Below, one piece after another: positions 45,597-54,576 of a DNA stretch of 64,000 nucleotides. The stretch is from Mesorhizobium loti (lineage in GTDB: Bacteria > Pseudomonadota > Alphaproteobacteria > Rhizobiales > Rhizobiaceae). The notes under the pieces are model-generated. The model saw nothing but the letters and a program-made list of their open reading frames with translations, was not told the DNA's origin and made no database searches. Where the stretch lies: positions 60,501-124,500 of the forward strand of contig NZ_PJRO01000007.1 in NCBI RefSeq assembly GCF_002858745.1, read 5' to 3'. The number at the start of each line of letters is the position of its first letter. Position 1 is the first letter of the stretch. Both the position numbers and the translations under genes were made by a program.

Positions 45597-46094
45597 ATGG
45601 GAAGTCCCTATGTTGGCGAGATCCGCATGTTTGCAGGCAACTTCGCGCCGGTAGGCTGGAAGTTCTGCGAAGGACAACTCGTAGCGATCTCGGAATACGA
45701 AACGCTGTTCAACCTGATCGGAACCATCTATGGCGGCGACGGGCAGGAAACTTTCTCCCTGCCGGACCTGCGTGGCCGCATCCCACTCCATCCGGGCAGT
45801 GGCTTCATCCTCGGTCAGAATGGCGGCTCGGAAGAAGTCACACTGACGGCAGCGCAAATCGTACATTCACACCCGACATTGGCGTCGAATGACATTCCGA
45901 CCCAGAGTACGCCGCAGGGCAACGTCCTTGGTCAGGCCGCGGCGAAATTCTATCGCGCCGGCGCGCCGACAGTGTCGCTGAACGCAGGCAGCGTCAGCAG
46001 TGTCGGCGGGTCGCTGCCGCACAGCAATTTCCAACCTTATTTGTGCATCGATTTCATCATATCGATGTTCGGCATCTATCCGCAGCAAGGCTAG
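45597..46094 (+). CDS. Tail-collar domain protein (MdpB-like), copy 2
   Basis: A 165-residue paralogue of its neighbours: GEIRMFAGNFAPVGWKFCEG, LIGTIYGGDGQETFSLPDLRG, the His motif VHSHPTLASN, and PHSNFQPYLCIDFIISMFG. It differs from copies 1 and 3 mainly in the middle (residues about 95-140) and the end, where the usual IALQG is replaced by IISMFG. The gaps to the adjacent genes are 15 and 6 bases, so the three are co-translated as one operon. Confidence 0.85.
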   Translation: MGSPYVGEIRMFAGNFAPVGWKFCEGQLVAISEYETLFNLIGTIYGGDGQETFSLPDLRGRIPLHPGSGFILGQNGGSEEVTLTAAQIVHSHPTLASNDIPTQSTPQGNVLGQAAAKFYRAGAPTVSLNAGSVSSVGGSLPHSNFQPYLCIDFIISMFGIYPQQG

Positions 46095-46100
46095 AGCATC

Positions 46101-46625
46101 ATGTCCGATCAATTTCTCGCGGAAATCCGGATTTTCCCTTTCGGCTTCGCTCCCACGGGCTGGGCGACCTGCGACGGGCAGCTGATGCCGATCTCGCAAA
46201 ATACGGCATTGTTCTCGCTGCTCGGCACCACCTATGGCGGCGATGGGAAAAGCACCTTCGCGCTGCCCAACCTGCAGGGAAGTGCGCCGATGCATCCCGG
46301 ACAAGGACCTGGACTTTCGCTGCACGATCTCGGCGAAGTCGGCGGCACGCAAAGTGTGGTCCTGCTGCAGTCCGAGATACCGGCGCATAGCCACAATCTC
46401 GGCGCACAGACAGTACCGCTCGGTAGCGTCGCCACGCCAGGCGGCAATGTCCTCACACGCCCTGCAAGCGGCAACCTCTACAATACTGCCAATCCACAGG
46501 TCGTCGCAATGTCGCCAAACGCGATCGGTGCCGCAGGAGGAAACCTGCCACACAACAACATGCAGCCATATCTCACTCTGACCTTCTGCATCGCCCTGCA
46601 AGGCATCTTCCCGGCAAGGCCTTGA
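46101..46625 (+). CDS. Tail-collar domain protein (MdpB-like), copy 3
   Basis: A 174-residue paralogue: AEIRIFPFGFAPTGWATCDG, LLGTTYGGDGKSTFALPNLQG, then an insertion of about nine residues (GQGPGLSLHDLGEVGG) compared with copies 1 and 2, the His motif IPAHSHNLGAQ, and PHNNMQPYLTLTFCIALQG. It begins six bases after copy 2. The GNAT gene follows after ten bases. Together they form a compact operon. Confidence 0.85.
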   Translation: MSDQFLAEIRIFPFGFAPTGWATCDGQLMPISQNTALFSLLGTTYGGDGKSTFALPNLQGSAPMHPGQGPGLSLHDLGEVGGTQSVVLLQSEIPAHSHNLGAQTVPLGSVATPGGNVLTRPASGNLYNTANPQVVAMSPNAIGAAGGNLPHNNMQPYLTLTFCIALQGIFPARP

Positions 46626-46635
46626 GCATCAAACA

Positions 46636-47172
46636 TTGACCAATCCGACAAGACAGACAGGACATTACACGGTGGTTTGTGGCCTTGGTTTTCGCCAGGA
46701 AGTCGAGGCCGACCTGCGTTTTCTGTCGGCTCTCTACGCCTCGACACGCGTCGAGGAACTTGCTCCCGTACCATGGAGCACAGAGCAGAAGGCTGCGTTT
46801 CTCGCCCAGCAATTCCAGGCACAGCGCAGCCACTATCGCCAATACTACCCCGACGCATCCTGGCTCATCGTCGAACATGCCAATGCAGCCATTGGCCGAC
46901 TCTATGTGGATGGCGGGCCCCAGGAAATCCGCATCATCGACATCGCCCTGATGCCCGAGGCGCGCGGCAAGGGCTTTGGCACTGCCTTACTGGAAGACAT
47001 CATCGATGAAGCCATTTCAGCCGGCAAATCTGTTTCGATCCATGTCGAGCGCATGAACCCGGCGCTGTCGCTCTACAGGCGGCTGGGGTTCCAGGAGATC
47101 GAGGACAAGGGTGTCTATCTGCTGATGGAGCATCCCGGCGGCCAGGCCGATCCGACCCACACCATCATCTAG
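46636..47172 (+). CDS. GNAT-family N-acetyltransferase
   Basis: A 178-residue GNAT protein starting at a TTG. The acetyl-CoA loop is EARGKGFGTALLEDIIDEA (R-G-K-G-F-G, the R-x-x-G-x-G/A motif), preceded by the strand IRIIDIALMP and followed by NPALSLYRRLGFQEIEDKGVYLLME, the typical C-terminal substrate helix. The N-terminal DLRFLSALYASTRVEEL fits. It is the last gene of the tail-collar operon and could acetylate one of those proteins or another amine; no substrate is evident. Confidence 0.85.
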   Translation: MTNPTRQTGHYTVVCGLGFRQEVEADLRFLSALYASTRVEELAPVPWSTEQKAAFLAQQFQAQRSHYRQYYPDASWLIVEHANAAIGRLYVDGGPQEIRIIDIALMPEARGKGFGTALLEDIIDEAISAGKSVSIHVERMNPALSLYRRLGFQEIEDKGVYLLMEHPGGQADPTHTII

Positions 47173-47209
47173 CGCCGGACCTTCCTCCTGCCTGCAAAGC
47201 GACGGGAGA

Positions 47210-47497
47210 TCAGGTAAAAACCGCCTCGTAGCGCATGCCGTCGTTCTGGCGCGCGATCGGCACGATGAAGACGTCCAGCCTGCCGAGCCTGGGATGGACA
47301 AGCGGATAGGTTGCCTGTTGCAAAGGCTCGGCCAGCGGGCCACGGAAGGTCAGCGCGAAAGCGCCACCACCGCGCAGAGCCGTCCCCAACTGCCGCACCT
47401 CGAGCAACTGCAAGGCAAGCGGCGCGGGGATTTCGGCCACGTCAAAATCCGTGCCGATATGCGGCTCGAAATCCGCAGCCGTCAGTTGCACAACCAT
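47210..47497 (-). CDS. DUF6916-like small protein
   Basis: A 95-residue protein starting MVVQLTAADFEPHIGTDFDV; GGGGAGAGG precedes the ATG at 47497. LQLLEVRQLGTALRGGGAFALTFRGP followed by VHPRLGRLDVFIVPIARQNDG matches a small domain (recalled as DUF6916) that regularly travels with tail-collar MdpB-type genes. It is translated toward that operon from the other strand. Its charged, beta-rich sequence fits a small barrel. The function is unknown, but the repeated association suggests a shared system. Confidence 0.7.
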   Translation of the reverse strand: MVVQLTAADFEPHIGTDFDVAEIPAPLALQLLEVRQLGTALRGGGAFALTFRGPLAEPLQQATYPLVHPRLGRLDVFIVPIARQNDGMRYEAVFT

Positions 47498-47701
47498 GTC
47501 CTCTCCCCTGGTTCGACATTGCGGTCTGCGGCGATCGCTGCCCAGCCCCACCAGATCGCCCCGAAACGAAGCTGCGCGAAGCAAAAAAAGTCAGGAACTT
47601 TTCCGGCAAACGTCATGGGACAAAAACCGGGACTGAAAAATTCGTGACGTTGTCCATCGCCAGGACCGGACTGAAAACCCTTAGCTGCAGTCACCCTGAG
47701 C

Positions 47702-48994
47702 TCAACCGCCCTTGCGCAATTTGGCCACGTCGTCGGGCTTTACGTCGGGTTGCCGGCCTCCCCACGTCGCACGCGCCCAGTTGGCGAGATCGGCTATCTG
47801 CTGATCGCTCAGCTTATCCTCGAACGAGGGCATCGGCTGCATGCGCTCCAATCCTGGAAACCGCTGCGCGGAAATGCCGTTCAGGACCGTATGGACGAAA
47901 TTGCGCGCATCGTTGATGCGCATCGAGGCGTTCGTCGCCAGCGGCACCACCACATGCGGAATGCCCTGGCCTTCGGCGCCGTGGCAGCCGGAGCAAAGGT
48001 TGGTGTAGGTGGCTCGCGCCGACGCCGTCAGTTCGGGAGCGACACTCACCGGCTCGGGCGCACGCGGCGGCGGCGACTGGTCAGGCACGGCGTCAAGGTC
48101 GAAAAGAAAAGCCGACAGCGCCTTGAGGTCGTCGTCAGTCATGTACTGCGTCGAGAAATGCACGACCTCGAACATCTGGTTGGTCATTGCGCCCTGCGCC
48201 GAGATACCCGACTTCATGAAGCTTGCCAGTAGCGGCACGTCGAACCCCATGCGCGTCAGACCGTCCCCGGTGATATCCGGCGCGTTTATGCCTTCGATTA
48301 CAGCGCCTTGCAGGTATTTCGATTGATCCATGCCTTGCATCACATTGCGTGGCGTGTGGCATTCGCCGCAATGGGCCAGCGCGTTGACCAGATAGCGGCC
48401 GCGATTCCATGTCTCAGAGCGCGCAGGATCGTTTGCCGGCTTTTCGCCGGACAGATTGACGAGGTTCCAGAACGTCAGCGACTGACGGATGTTGAAGGGA
48501 AAGGCGAGTTCGTTTTCCCTGTTTGCGACCTTCATCGGCTCACGCGTCATCAGATAGGCGTAGACCGCATCGACATCCTGCGGTGTCATCTCCCGATAGG
48601 ATGCGTAAGGCATGGCCGGATAGAGATGGCTTCCACCCTTGCCGATGCCGTCGCGCAGCGCGCGGTGGAAGTCGGCGCGGGTCCAGTTGCCGATGCCGTT
48701 GTCCTTGTCGGGTGAGATATTGCTCGCATAGATGGTGCCGAACGGCGTCTCGAACGGCAGGCCGCCGGCCCAGGCCGCGCCACCTTTCGCCGTATGGCAG
48801 GCATAACAGTCGGCCGCCACCGCGACATAGGCGCCGCGCTCGGCCAGTGTCTTCATCTCGTCGGCACCGAGCGGCTGGTCGATGTCTTTCGCCACCACGC
48901 TTTTTTCGAACAGGCCGATAAAAATGCTTCCCGCAATGATCGCGACCAGAACGGCGAGTGCCGCCACGCCCCACAGCAGCCTGCGTAAAGTCAT
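47702..48994 (-). CDS. Triheme cytochrome c subunit
   Basis: A 430-residue protein with an N-terminal membrane anchor or uncleaved signal (LLWGVAALAVLVAIIAGSIFI) and three CxxCH haem sites: CYACH (Cys63), CGECH (Cys209) and CSGCH (Cys334). This is the layout of the alcohol-dehydrogenase-type triheme cytochromes that accept electrons from periplasmic dehydrogenases and pass them to the quinone pool or terminal oxidase. GGGAG is placed before the ATG. It is the third gene of the molybdenum hydroxylase operon, 12 bases after the 2Fe-2S subunit. Confidence 0.9.
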   Translation of the reverse strand: MTLRRLLWGVAALAVLVAIIAGSIFIGLFEKSVVAKDIDQPLGADEMKTLAERGAYVAVAADCYACHTAKGGAAWAGGLPFETPFGTIYASNISPDKDNGIGNWTRADFHRALRDGIGKGGSHLYPAMPYASYREMTPQDVDAVYAYLMTREPMKVANRENELAFPFNIRQSLTFWNLVNLSGEKPANDPARSETWNRGRYLVNALAHCGECHTPRNVMQGMDQSKYLQGAVIEGINAPDITGDGLTRMGFDVPLLASFMKSGISAQGAMTNQMFEVVHFSTQYMTDDDLKALSAFLFDLDAVPDQSPPPRAPEPVSVAPELTASARATYTNLCSGCHGAEGQGIPHVVVPLATNASMRINDARNFVHTVLNGISAQRFPGLERMQPMPSFEDKLSDQQIADLANWARATWGGRQPDVKPDDVAKLRKGG

Positions 48995-49005
48995 GGAATG
49001 CTCCC

Positions 49006-49551
49006 TCAGGCTTTGACGAGGTCAGGAATTGTCAGAACCAGATCGCGCACCGCCTGATGATAGCGGACATAGCCGGTGCAGCGGCAGATATGCTTGTCGA
49101 GCGCTTCGGTTATGGCCTTCTCGAGATCGACCCTGGCTACCGGCTTGCGTTTCAACTGGTCGATGAAGACGGTGGCGCCGGTGACGAAGCCCGGAGTGCA
49201 ATAGCCGCATTGGAATGAAAAATTCTCGATGAAAGCCTGCTGCACCGGCGACAGTTCGGAAATGACGCCGGCGGCATCGCGCTTGGCGTGCCCTTCCACC
49301 GTGCGCACCTTCTTGCCTTCGAACCAGTGCGCGCCGGTGATGCAGGTCCGCACCTCGTCCAGCACACCGTCATCTTTTTCCACGATCACCGTGCAGGCAT
49401 GACAAATGCCCTGGCCGCAGCCCATGCGCGAGCCGGTGAGGTCGAGATATTCGTGGAGAAAATCCTGCATCATCATGGCTTCGGGCACGTCGACGGAATC
49501 GATCGCCTTGTCGTTGACGGTCAGCGACAGCTTCTTCGTGGGTAGCGTCAT
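49006..49551 (-). CDS. 2Fe-2S subunit of molybdenum hydroxylase
   Basis: A 181-residue protein with two 2Fe-2S clusters. The plant-type ferredoxin domain has Cys45, Cys50 and Cys53 (CGQGICHAC) and Cys70; the C-terminal domain has CGYC (115 and 118) and CRC (156 and 158). This is the small subunit of the isoquinoline/aldehyde oxidoreductase group. It has no signal peptide and presumably follows the Tat-exported large subunit. Its ATG overlaps the large-subunit stop (ATGA). Confidence 0.92.
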   Translation of the reverse strand: MTLPTKKLSLTVNDKAIDSVDVPEAMMMQDFLHEYLDLTGSRMGCGQGICHACTVIVEKDDGVLDEVRTCITGAHWFEGKKVRTVEGHAKRDAAGVISELSPVQQAFIENFSFQCGYCTPGFVTGATVFIDQLKRKPVARVDLEKAITEALDKHICRCTGYVRYHQAVRDLVLTIPDLVKA

Positions 49552-52379
49552 GCCAGTGCCCCCCGTATCTTTTCCGGTGTTATCGGCAGATCATAGAACC
49601 GCTTGCCGATGGCGTGCGCGATGGCATTGGCGAGCGCCGGCACCACGGCGATCATCACGACCTCGGCTATGCCCTTGGGTGGATCGGTTTCCGAAAGCGG
49701 CGGCAGTATTTCCGACGTCTGCGTCCACACCGCCACGTCCTTGGCGCGCGGCAATTCATAGCGGTTCCAGTTCCAGGTGCCGTCACCGGGCCCGTCCTCG
49801 TAGAGCGGCAGATATTCCTTCAGCGCATGGCCGATGCCCATCGCCAGGCCGCCCTGAAGCTGTCCGGAAACCAGTTCGGGCACCACTTGCGTGCCGCATT
49901 CCATGATCGAATGATGCGACAGGATGGTCACGTCGCCGGACGCCGTATCGACGACGATCTCGGCCAATGTCGCCATCGGCGCGTAATAGGTGACGCCGGC
50001 ATTGTTGCGCTGGGCCGGCGGATAATAGACCGCCGCGCGATCGACGAACTGCCAGCCGTCCAGCGTCATCAGCGCCTTGGTCTGCGCAGCCGCCCCATCG
50101 CCATATTTGAGCGCAAGCGCATCCACGGGCAGGCGCGTCCTGCCGGCGCCGGGAACATCGAAATCGGCTTGCGCCCACTGCCAGCGATTGAAGGTGTGTA
50201 CCGTCACACCGGTGACAAGACCGAGCCGATGCGCTTCGGCCGCCACCGCCTCAAAAGCCAGCGGAGGCATGCCGCCTGCATTCACCAGGCCGTTTTCCAT
50301 GCGGATATCCTCACGCTGCACGAAATAGGGCGCGATCGAACCACCGCCGATGCCTTGCGACCACAACGACTTTGCCGCTGGCCAGATGGCGAGCTCGACA
50401 AGCGCGTGCGCTGCTTGCCGCGTGGCGTGGCCGAGATAATAGACGCTGTTGGTGGCGCTCATCGGCGACGTGAAACTGGGCGTCCAGCGCGGATTGGCGC
50501 TGTTCTTGTCCTCGTCCGCCTGCGCCATTGTATAGGGCTCGTCGGTGGTTTCGAGCGGCATCTGCGGCCAGCGCACCTTGCCGTACTCGGTCACATCGGG
50601 AACGCGACCAAGGATATCGCCCACCATGATGGCTTGCGAGGTCGTGGTGCCCGTGCCGATCTCATGCGCGACGTGCGCGAAGCTCAGGCGCCCGCGGGCA
50701 TCGAATTCGAGCGCGGCGAGCGCCGCCTCCGCGCCGGTGCCATAGTCTTTCTGGACATGGCCGTAGCCGACGCCGTAGCGCTTGCCGGGATTGGCCGCGT
50801 CGAAGGCCGCCTTTTTCGCCTGCCGCTGCGTCCAAAGCGGATGCTCCCTGGCCTTGAGCAGGATTTCCTCGTTGCGCAACGCGCCGGCCGGGATTGCCCC
50901 TTGCGTGTTCTTCATGCCCGACTTGAAGACATTCTTCAGCCGGAGATCGATCGCATCCATGCCGAGCGCTTCGGCCGCTTCATCGACCATCATCTCGGTC
51001 GCCGACATGGATTGCAGCGTTCCGTAACCGCGTGTCGAGCCGGCGTCGACGGCGCGCGAGGCGATGGCGGCGGCGGAAAAATCGCTTTTCGGCAGGTAAT
51101 AGATCGATTGCGCGGCGGTTGCGCCGACGAAGCCGACGGAGAACGAGAAATTGGCGCGGCCGCCGCCATCATTCTTGAAATGACCGGTCATGACGCGGAA
51201 CTGGCCCGTCTTGCGGTCGACCACCAAAGTGTTGTCCATCCAGAAAGCGTGCCGCTTCAACCCCATCTGGAACTGTTCGTAGCGATCGTTGGCGAGGCGA
51301 ACGGGACGGCCATCGCCGTAAAGGCCCGCCACCACGCAGAAGAACGCGAAGATCGAGTGGTCCTTGGTGCCGTAGCCGACGGTATAGCCGACCTTGAGGT
51401 CGACTTCCTTGAGAGGGAATTTCGACTTGGAGACCAGCATGGCCGAAACCTCGGCCACTTCGTAGGGCGACTGTGTCGCCACCATGAGATGCAGGACACC
51501 GGTCGCTGCGTCGTACCAGACATTCCCGTTGTCGGCCTCCATGGCCGAAGCATCGACCGACTGCGAGAAATATTCATTTCTCAACACCAGGGCATCGTCG
51601 CCGGCCTGGCCGATTTCCTGCTCGATCTCGGCGGCGGCGGCCATGCCGCGTGCCATGGCGTCACCCGCGACATCCGCCGCCGGCCATGTTGGGTCGTCCC
51701 CGGAAAAGCCACCATAGATGACGGTATCCTTCAGCGGCGAAAACCGGTCGGGCGCATCGGGAGTGCCGCCGTCGATGCGCACATAGCGCGCCGCGCCATA
51801 ATGGGCAGGATGGCTGTAGGGTGCTTTTTCGCCATAGCGCACAACCGTATCGTCGAAACGGACCAACCGCTTGGCCGCGTCGTAGCGAGCGAAATCGTGA
51901 TAGATGAGCAGGGCAACCGGTTGGCCGAGCAGCCTTGCCGTCTGCCCCTTGGGCACCAGGAAAACATCGCCGTAAAATCCGGGTACCGGAATGGCGATGC
52001 CATCGGCGACGAGATCTTCGTGAAGCACGAGCCGGTCCGGCTTCAGAGCCTCGCCGAGCAGGCCAAGATCGATGCCCTCGAAGGTCCGATCGGCCTTGGT
52101 GGCATGGATCATGAAAGCGTGCGCCTGCTGCTTTGGCCAACCGTCAAGGTCACGGGCACGGTAATCGCGTGAAAAGGTCTTTTCGCCGGTGACCTTGGCG
52201 ATGGCGTCGAGCCGGTATTTCGGCTTGCCATCGGCCTTCAGCCAATCCGGGCCGGGTTGCGGTGGTGTTTCAATCAATCGCGCCGCGGCCGGCGAAGGCA
52301 GGAAGGAAACCTTGATGGCGATACCTGCCGCCGCGCTGGCCTTGAGAAAGCTCCGGCGCGAAAGATTGGGTTTCATCAT
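49548..52379 (-). CDS. Molybdopterin-binding subunit of periplasmic aldehyde/N-heterocycle oxidoreductase
   Basis: A 943-residue protein with a twin-arginine signal (SRRSFLKASAAAGIAI). It is of the isoquinoline 1-oxidoreductase (IorB) / xanthine dehydrogenase family that binds molybdopterin cytosine dinucleotide. DVFLVPKGQTARLLGQPVA opens the aldehyde-oxidase a/b hammerhead-like part. The molybdenum domain holds DAGSTRGYGTLQSMSATEMM, HVAHEIGTGTTTSQAIMVGD and, close to the end, SHHSIMECGTQVVPELVSGQ. It hydroxylates aldehydes or heterocycles; the substrate is unknown. The electrons go to the 2Fe-2S and cytochrome subunits encoded next. Confidence 0.9.
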   Translation of the reverse strand: MMKPNLSRRSFLKASAAAGIAIKVSFLPSPAAARLIETPPQPGPDWLKADGKPKYRLDAIAKVTGEKTFSRDYRARDLDGWPKQQAHAFMIHATKADRTFEGIDLGLLGEALKPDRLVLHEDLVADGIAIPVPGFYGDVFLVPKGQTARLLGQPVALLIYHDFARYDAAKRLVRFDDTVVRYGEKAPYSHPAHYGAARYVRIDGGTPDAPDRFSPLKDTVIYGGFSGDDPTWPAADVAGDAMARGMAAAAEIEQEIGQAGDDALVLRNEYFSQSVDASAMEADNGNVWYDAATGVLHLMVATQSPYEVAEVSAMLVSKSKFPLKEVDLKVGYTVGYGTKDHSIFAFFCVVAGLYGDGRPVRLANDRYEQFQMGLKRHAFWMDNTLVVDRKTGQFRVMTGHFKNDGGGRANFSFSVGFVGATAAQSIYYLPKSDFSAAAIASRAVDAGSTRGYGTLQSMSATEMMVDEAAEALGMDAIDLRLKNVFKSGMKNTQGAIPAGALRNEEILLKAREHPLWTQRQAKKAAFDAANPGKRYGVGYGHVQKDYGTGAEAALAALEFDARGRLSFAHVAHEIGTGTTTSQAIMVGDILGRVPDVTEYGKVRWPQMPLETTDEPYTMAQADEDKNSANPRWTPSFTSPMSATNSVYYLGHATRQAAHALVELAIWPAAKSLWSQGIGGGSIAPYFVQREDIRMENGLVNAGGMPPLAFEAVAAEAHRLGLVTGVTVHTFNRWQWAQADFDVPGAGRTRLPVDALALKYGDGAAAQTKALMTLDGWQFVDRAAVYYPPAQRNNAGVTYYAPMATLAEIVVDTASGDVTILSHHSIMECGTQVVPELVSGQLQGGLAMGIGHALKEYLPLYEDGPGDGTWNWNRYELPRAKDVAVWTQTSEILPPLSETDPPKGIAEVVMIAVVPALANAIAHAIGKRFYDLPITPEKIRGALA

Positions 52380-52631
52380 CTTCTCCTGCGTCCGGCTTCG
52401 ATGGTCCGGCGTGGGACTTTCCTACCCGTTTGGTAAGAAAGCGACATATCGTACGCGACCACAAAAGGCCGCGGCGCCATGCTTGACAGCAACTATGGAG
52501 CTGAACGCGTGTTTCTGCAATGAACCAGTCAAGGGAGCAGGGGACCGGAAACATTTCGTTCCGCACCTGCTGCGTGGTCGCAACGCAAACCTTGCTGATT
52601 TTCGGCTATTTTCAGGTGCGGCGTGCGTGGT
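52380..52631. other. Intergenic region upstream of the molybdenum hydroxylase operon
   Basis: About 250 bases separate the end of the M81 gene from the start of the hydroxylase operon; both genes point left. The promoter of the hydroxylase operon must lie here. No strong -35/-10 pair or terminator hairpin was found. Confidence 0.4.
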
Positions 52632-54104
52632 TCAGGCCCAGGGCTCCGTCACCCGCGGCCAGACCGGGCGCAACAGCTTTTCGTAGTCCGTGGCCGCCGG
52701 ATCGCTCGGGTAGGAGCTCGGCGACGAGACATAGATAATCTCCGCCGCGATCGGTTCGAAGCCGGCGTAGAAGTGGTTGGTCGACTTGATCAGCAGCACG
52801 TCCTTCGACAGCGGATCGATGCCGAGATTGGAGAAGATGTCCGGCTCGAAGGTCTGGGTGCGGTTGGTGTTGAGGATGACGTCGATCTCGGTGCCCTCCA
52901 GCCTCACCAGTGCCGAAGCGCCCAAAGTGACGCGACTGGGACCGAAGCTCTGCCAGCTCTCGGCGACAGCCTTCACCACACGCACCCTGGCGTCGATCGG
53001 CTCGCCGGCAAGCGGGCCGGCCTTGCCGCCGAAGCGCAGGTCGATGACCGCGCCCTCGCCTGCCGCATGGCAGAAGGTGACGGCGAGCGGATCCCAGATG
53101 GTAGCGACGCCGACATTGTTCAGGCCGCGCGCCAGCAGCGCGCGCAGCAACGAGGTGCCATCGCCGGCAACGCCGCCACCCGGATTGTCCCAGACATCGG
53201 CGATCACCACCGGCTTTGCCTTGTTGGCGGCGCGCACTTCCAGCGTACGGTCGATGCCCTGCTCGGCTGCCAGCATCGGCATGGCAAGCTGTCCGCGCAA
53301 TGCATAAAGCTCGCGTCCCAACTGCTCGGCCAGCGCATCGCCCCTGGCCTTGTCGTTGTCGGTGACGACCATGATGCGCGCGCCCATTTCCGGCACGTCG
53401 GCGGCCATGAAGCCGTGGATGACGGAAGCCGAAAGCACACCATCCCTGCCGTGCAGCGCCTTGATACGGTCGACGAAGCCGCGCATCGGCTGGCGGCTGG
53501 TCGGCATCACTTCGATCATGCGGCAATCGAAGGTCGAGATCACCGGCTTGATCGCGCCGCGCGCGGCGGCAAGGCCGAGCTCGACGACATGCTCGCCGCG
53601 TTCGTAGAAATCGGTGTGCGGAAATTCGAGGAAAGCTGCAAGCACATTGGCCGCGGCAACGCGCTTCGGCGTCAGATGACTGTGCGGATCGAGCTCCGAG
53701 GCGACCACGACGTCCGGTCCGACGATCTCGCGGACGCGGGCCAGAAGGTCGCCCTCGCAATCGTCATAGCCCTGCGCCACCATGGCACCGTGCAGGCCGA
53801 GGATGACGGCGTCGACGGGCAGTGCCGCCCGCAACTGGTCGAGAATCTCGTCGCGCAGCGCCTCGAAGGTCTGGCGCTGCACCAGCCCGCCGGGCTCCGC
53901 CCAGGTTGCCGTGCCTTCGATGACAGTCAGCCCCTCGGCGGCCGCGCGGCGGCGCAAGGCGACGATCGGCGAGGAACAGAGCGTCGGCGTTTCCGGGTGC
54001 TGGCCAGGCCCGGCATAAAAGGCCATTTCGAAGGAGGCCCGGTCGGTCGGCACCGGCGAGAAGGTGTTGGTCTCGGTCGCCAGCGAGGCAGTGAAGATAC
54101 GCAT
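52632..54104 (-). CDS. M81 family metallopeptidase (MlrC-like)
   Basis: A 490-residue protein starting MRIFTASLATETNTFSPVP, the family opening (the E-T-N-T-F motif). The metal-binding part includes VDAVILGLHGAMVAQGYDDCEGDLL, and later VVASELDPHSHLT and SVIHGFMAADVPEMG. VVIADVWDNPGGGVAGDGT is another conserved block. MlrC of this family hydrolyses the linear peptide product of microcystin degradation; other members act on unidentified amides. It lacks a signal peptide, so it is cytoplasmic. It is the last gene of the ABC transporter operon, 66 bases after RidA. The start was chosen at MRIF because the upstream frame adds only spacer residues. Confidence 0.85.
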   Translation of the reverse strand: MRIFTASLATETNTFSPVPTDRASFEMAFYAGPGQHPETPTLCSSPIVALRRRAAAEGLTVIEGTATWAEPGGLVQRQTFEALRDEILDQLRAALPVDAVILGLHGAMVAQGYDDCEGDLLARVREIVGPDVVVASELDPHSHLTPKRVAAANVLAAFLEFPHTDFYERGEHVVELGLAAARGAIKPVISTFDCRMIEVMPTSRQPMRGFVDRIKALHGRDGVLSASVIHGFMAADVPEMGARIMVVTDNDKARGDALAEQLGRELYALRGQLAMPMLAAEQGIDRTLEVRAANKAKPVVIADVWDNPGGGVAGDGTSLLRALLARGLNNVGVATIWDPLAVTFCHAAGEGAVIDLRFGGKAGPLAGEPIDARVRVVKAVAESWQSFGPSRVTLGASALVRLEGTEIDVILNTNRTQTFEPDIFSNLGIDPLSKDVLLIKSTNHFYAGFEPIAAEIIYVSSPSSYPSDPAATDYEKLLRPVWPRVTEPWA

Positions 54105-54170
54105 GCGCTTTACTCGATTGATCGTCGGGAAGTCGCCCTCCGCCGGTGACCGGCGGAGGGCATCCGGCAA

Positions 54171-54542
54171 TTACTTCACCGGCGCGTAGGCAACCGCTTC
54201 GATCTCGACCTTGATGTCGATCATCAGCCGCGATTCCACGGTGGTGCGGGCCGGCGGTTCCTTGGCGAAAAAAGAGCCATAGACTTTGTTCATGCCGCCG
54301 AAATCGCGCGCGTCCTCGATCCAAACCGTGGTCTTGACGACGTCGTCCACGGTGGCTCCGGCAAGCGCCAGCGCCGTCTTGACGTTCTCCAGAACCTGCC
54401 GGGTTTGCGGCTCGATACCGCCATCGACCACCGTGCCATCCGGGCGCACCGGCACCTGGCCGGAGACAAAGACGAAATCGCCGGCGCGCACCGCCGGCGA
54501 CAGCGGCACATGCGACGTTCCGAAAACCTGCTTGCGTGACAT
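54171..54542 (-). CDS. RidA-family enamine/imine deaminase
   Basis: A 123-residue RidA protein: VRAGDFVFVSGQVPV at the front, TRQVLENVKTALALAGATVDDVVKTTV in the middle, PARTTVESRL and KVEIEAVAYAP at the end, with the Arg of PAR in the position that holds the substrate carboxylate. RidA hydrolyses imines released by PLP-dependent dehydratases. In this cluster a D-hydroxyamino-acid-type PLP enzyme is encoded at 62097, a fitting source of such imines. The ATG at 54542 is preferred over an upstream extension. It lies 34 bases after the second permease gene. Confidence 0.88.
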   Translation of the reverse strand: MSRKQVFGTSHVPLSPAVRAGDFVFVSGQVPVRPDGTVVDGGIEPQTRQVLENVKTALALAGATVDDVVKTTVWIEDARDFGGMNKVYGSFFAKEPPARTTVESRLMIDIKVEIEAVAYAPVK

Positions 54543-54576
54543 TCTCGAAAATTCTCCTGTTATTTGACGGCGCCCA

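Noticed and set aside
45084-46625. A second prophage tail region
   Set aside because: Only the collar domain is present, in three stand-alone copies with a GNAT gene; no other virion genes occur nearby.
47570-47640. GGAAC-type extracytoplasmic sigma factor promoter
   Set aside because: GGAAC is followed by CGT after only 12 bases, short of the 16-17 base spacing expected.
49614-52172. 852-codon frame opposite the molybdenum hydroxylase large subunit
   Set aside because: The reverse strand encodes a complete family protein with Tat signal and molybdopterin motifs; the opposite frame is a shadow.
52623-54149. 508-codon frame opposite the M81 peptidase
   Set aside because: Shadow of a gene with clear metal-site motifs on the minus strand.
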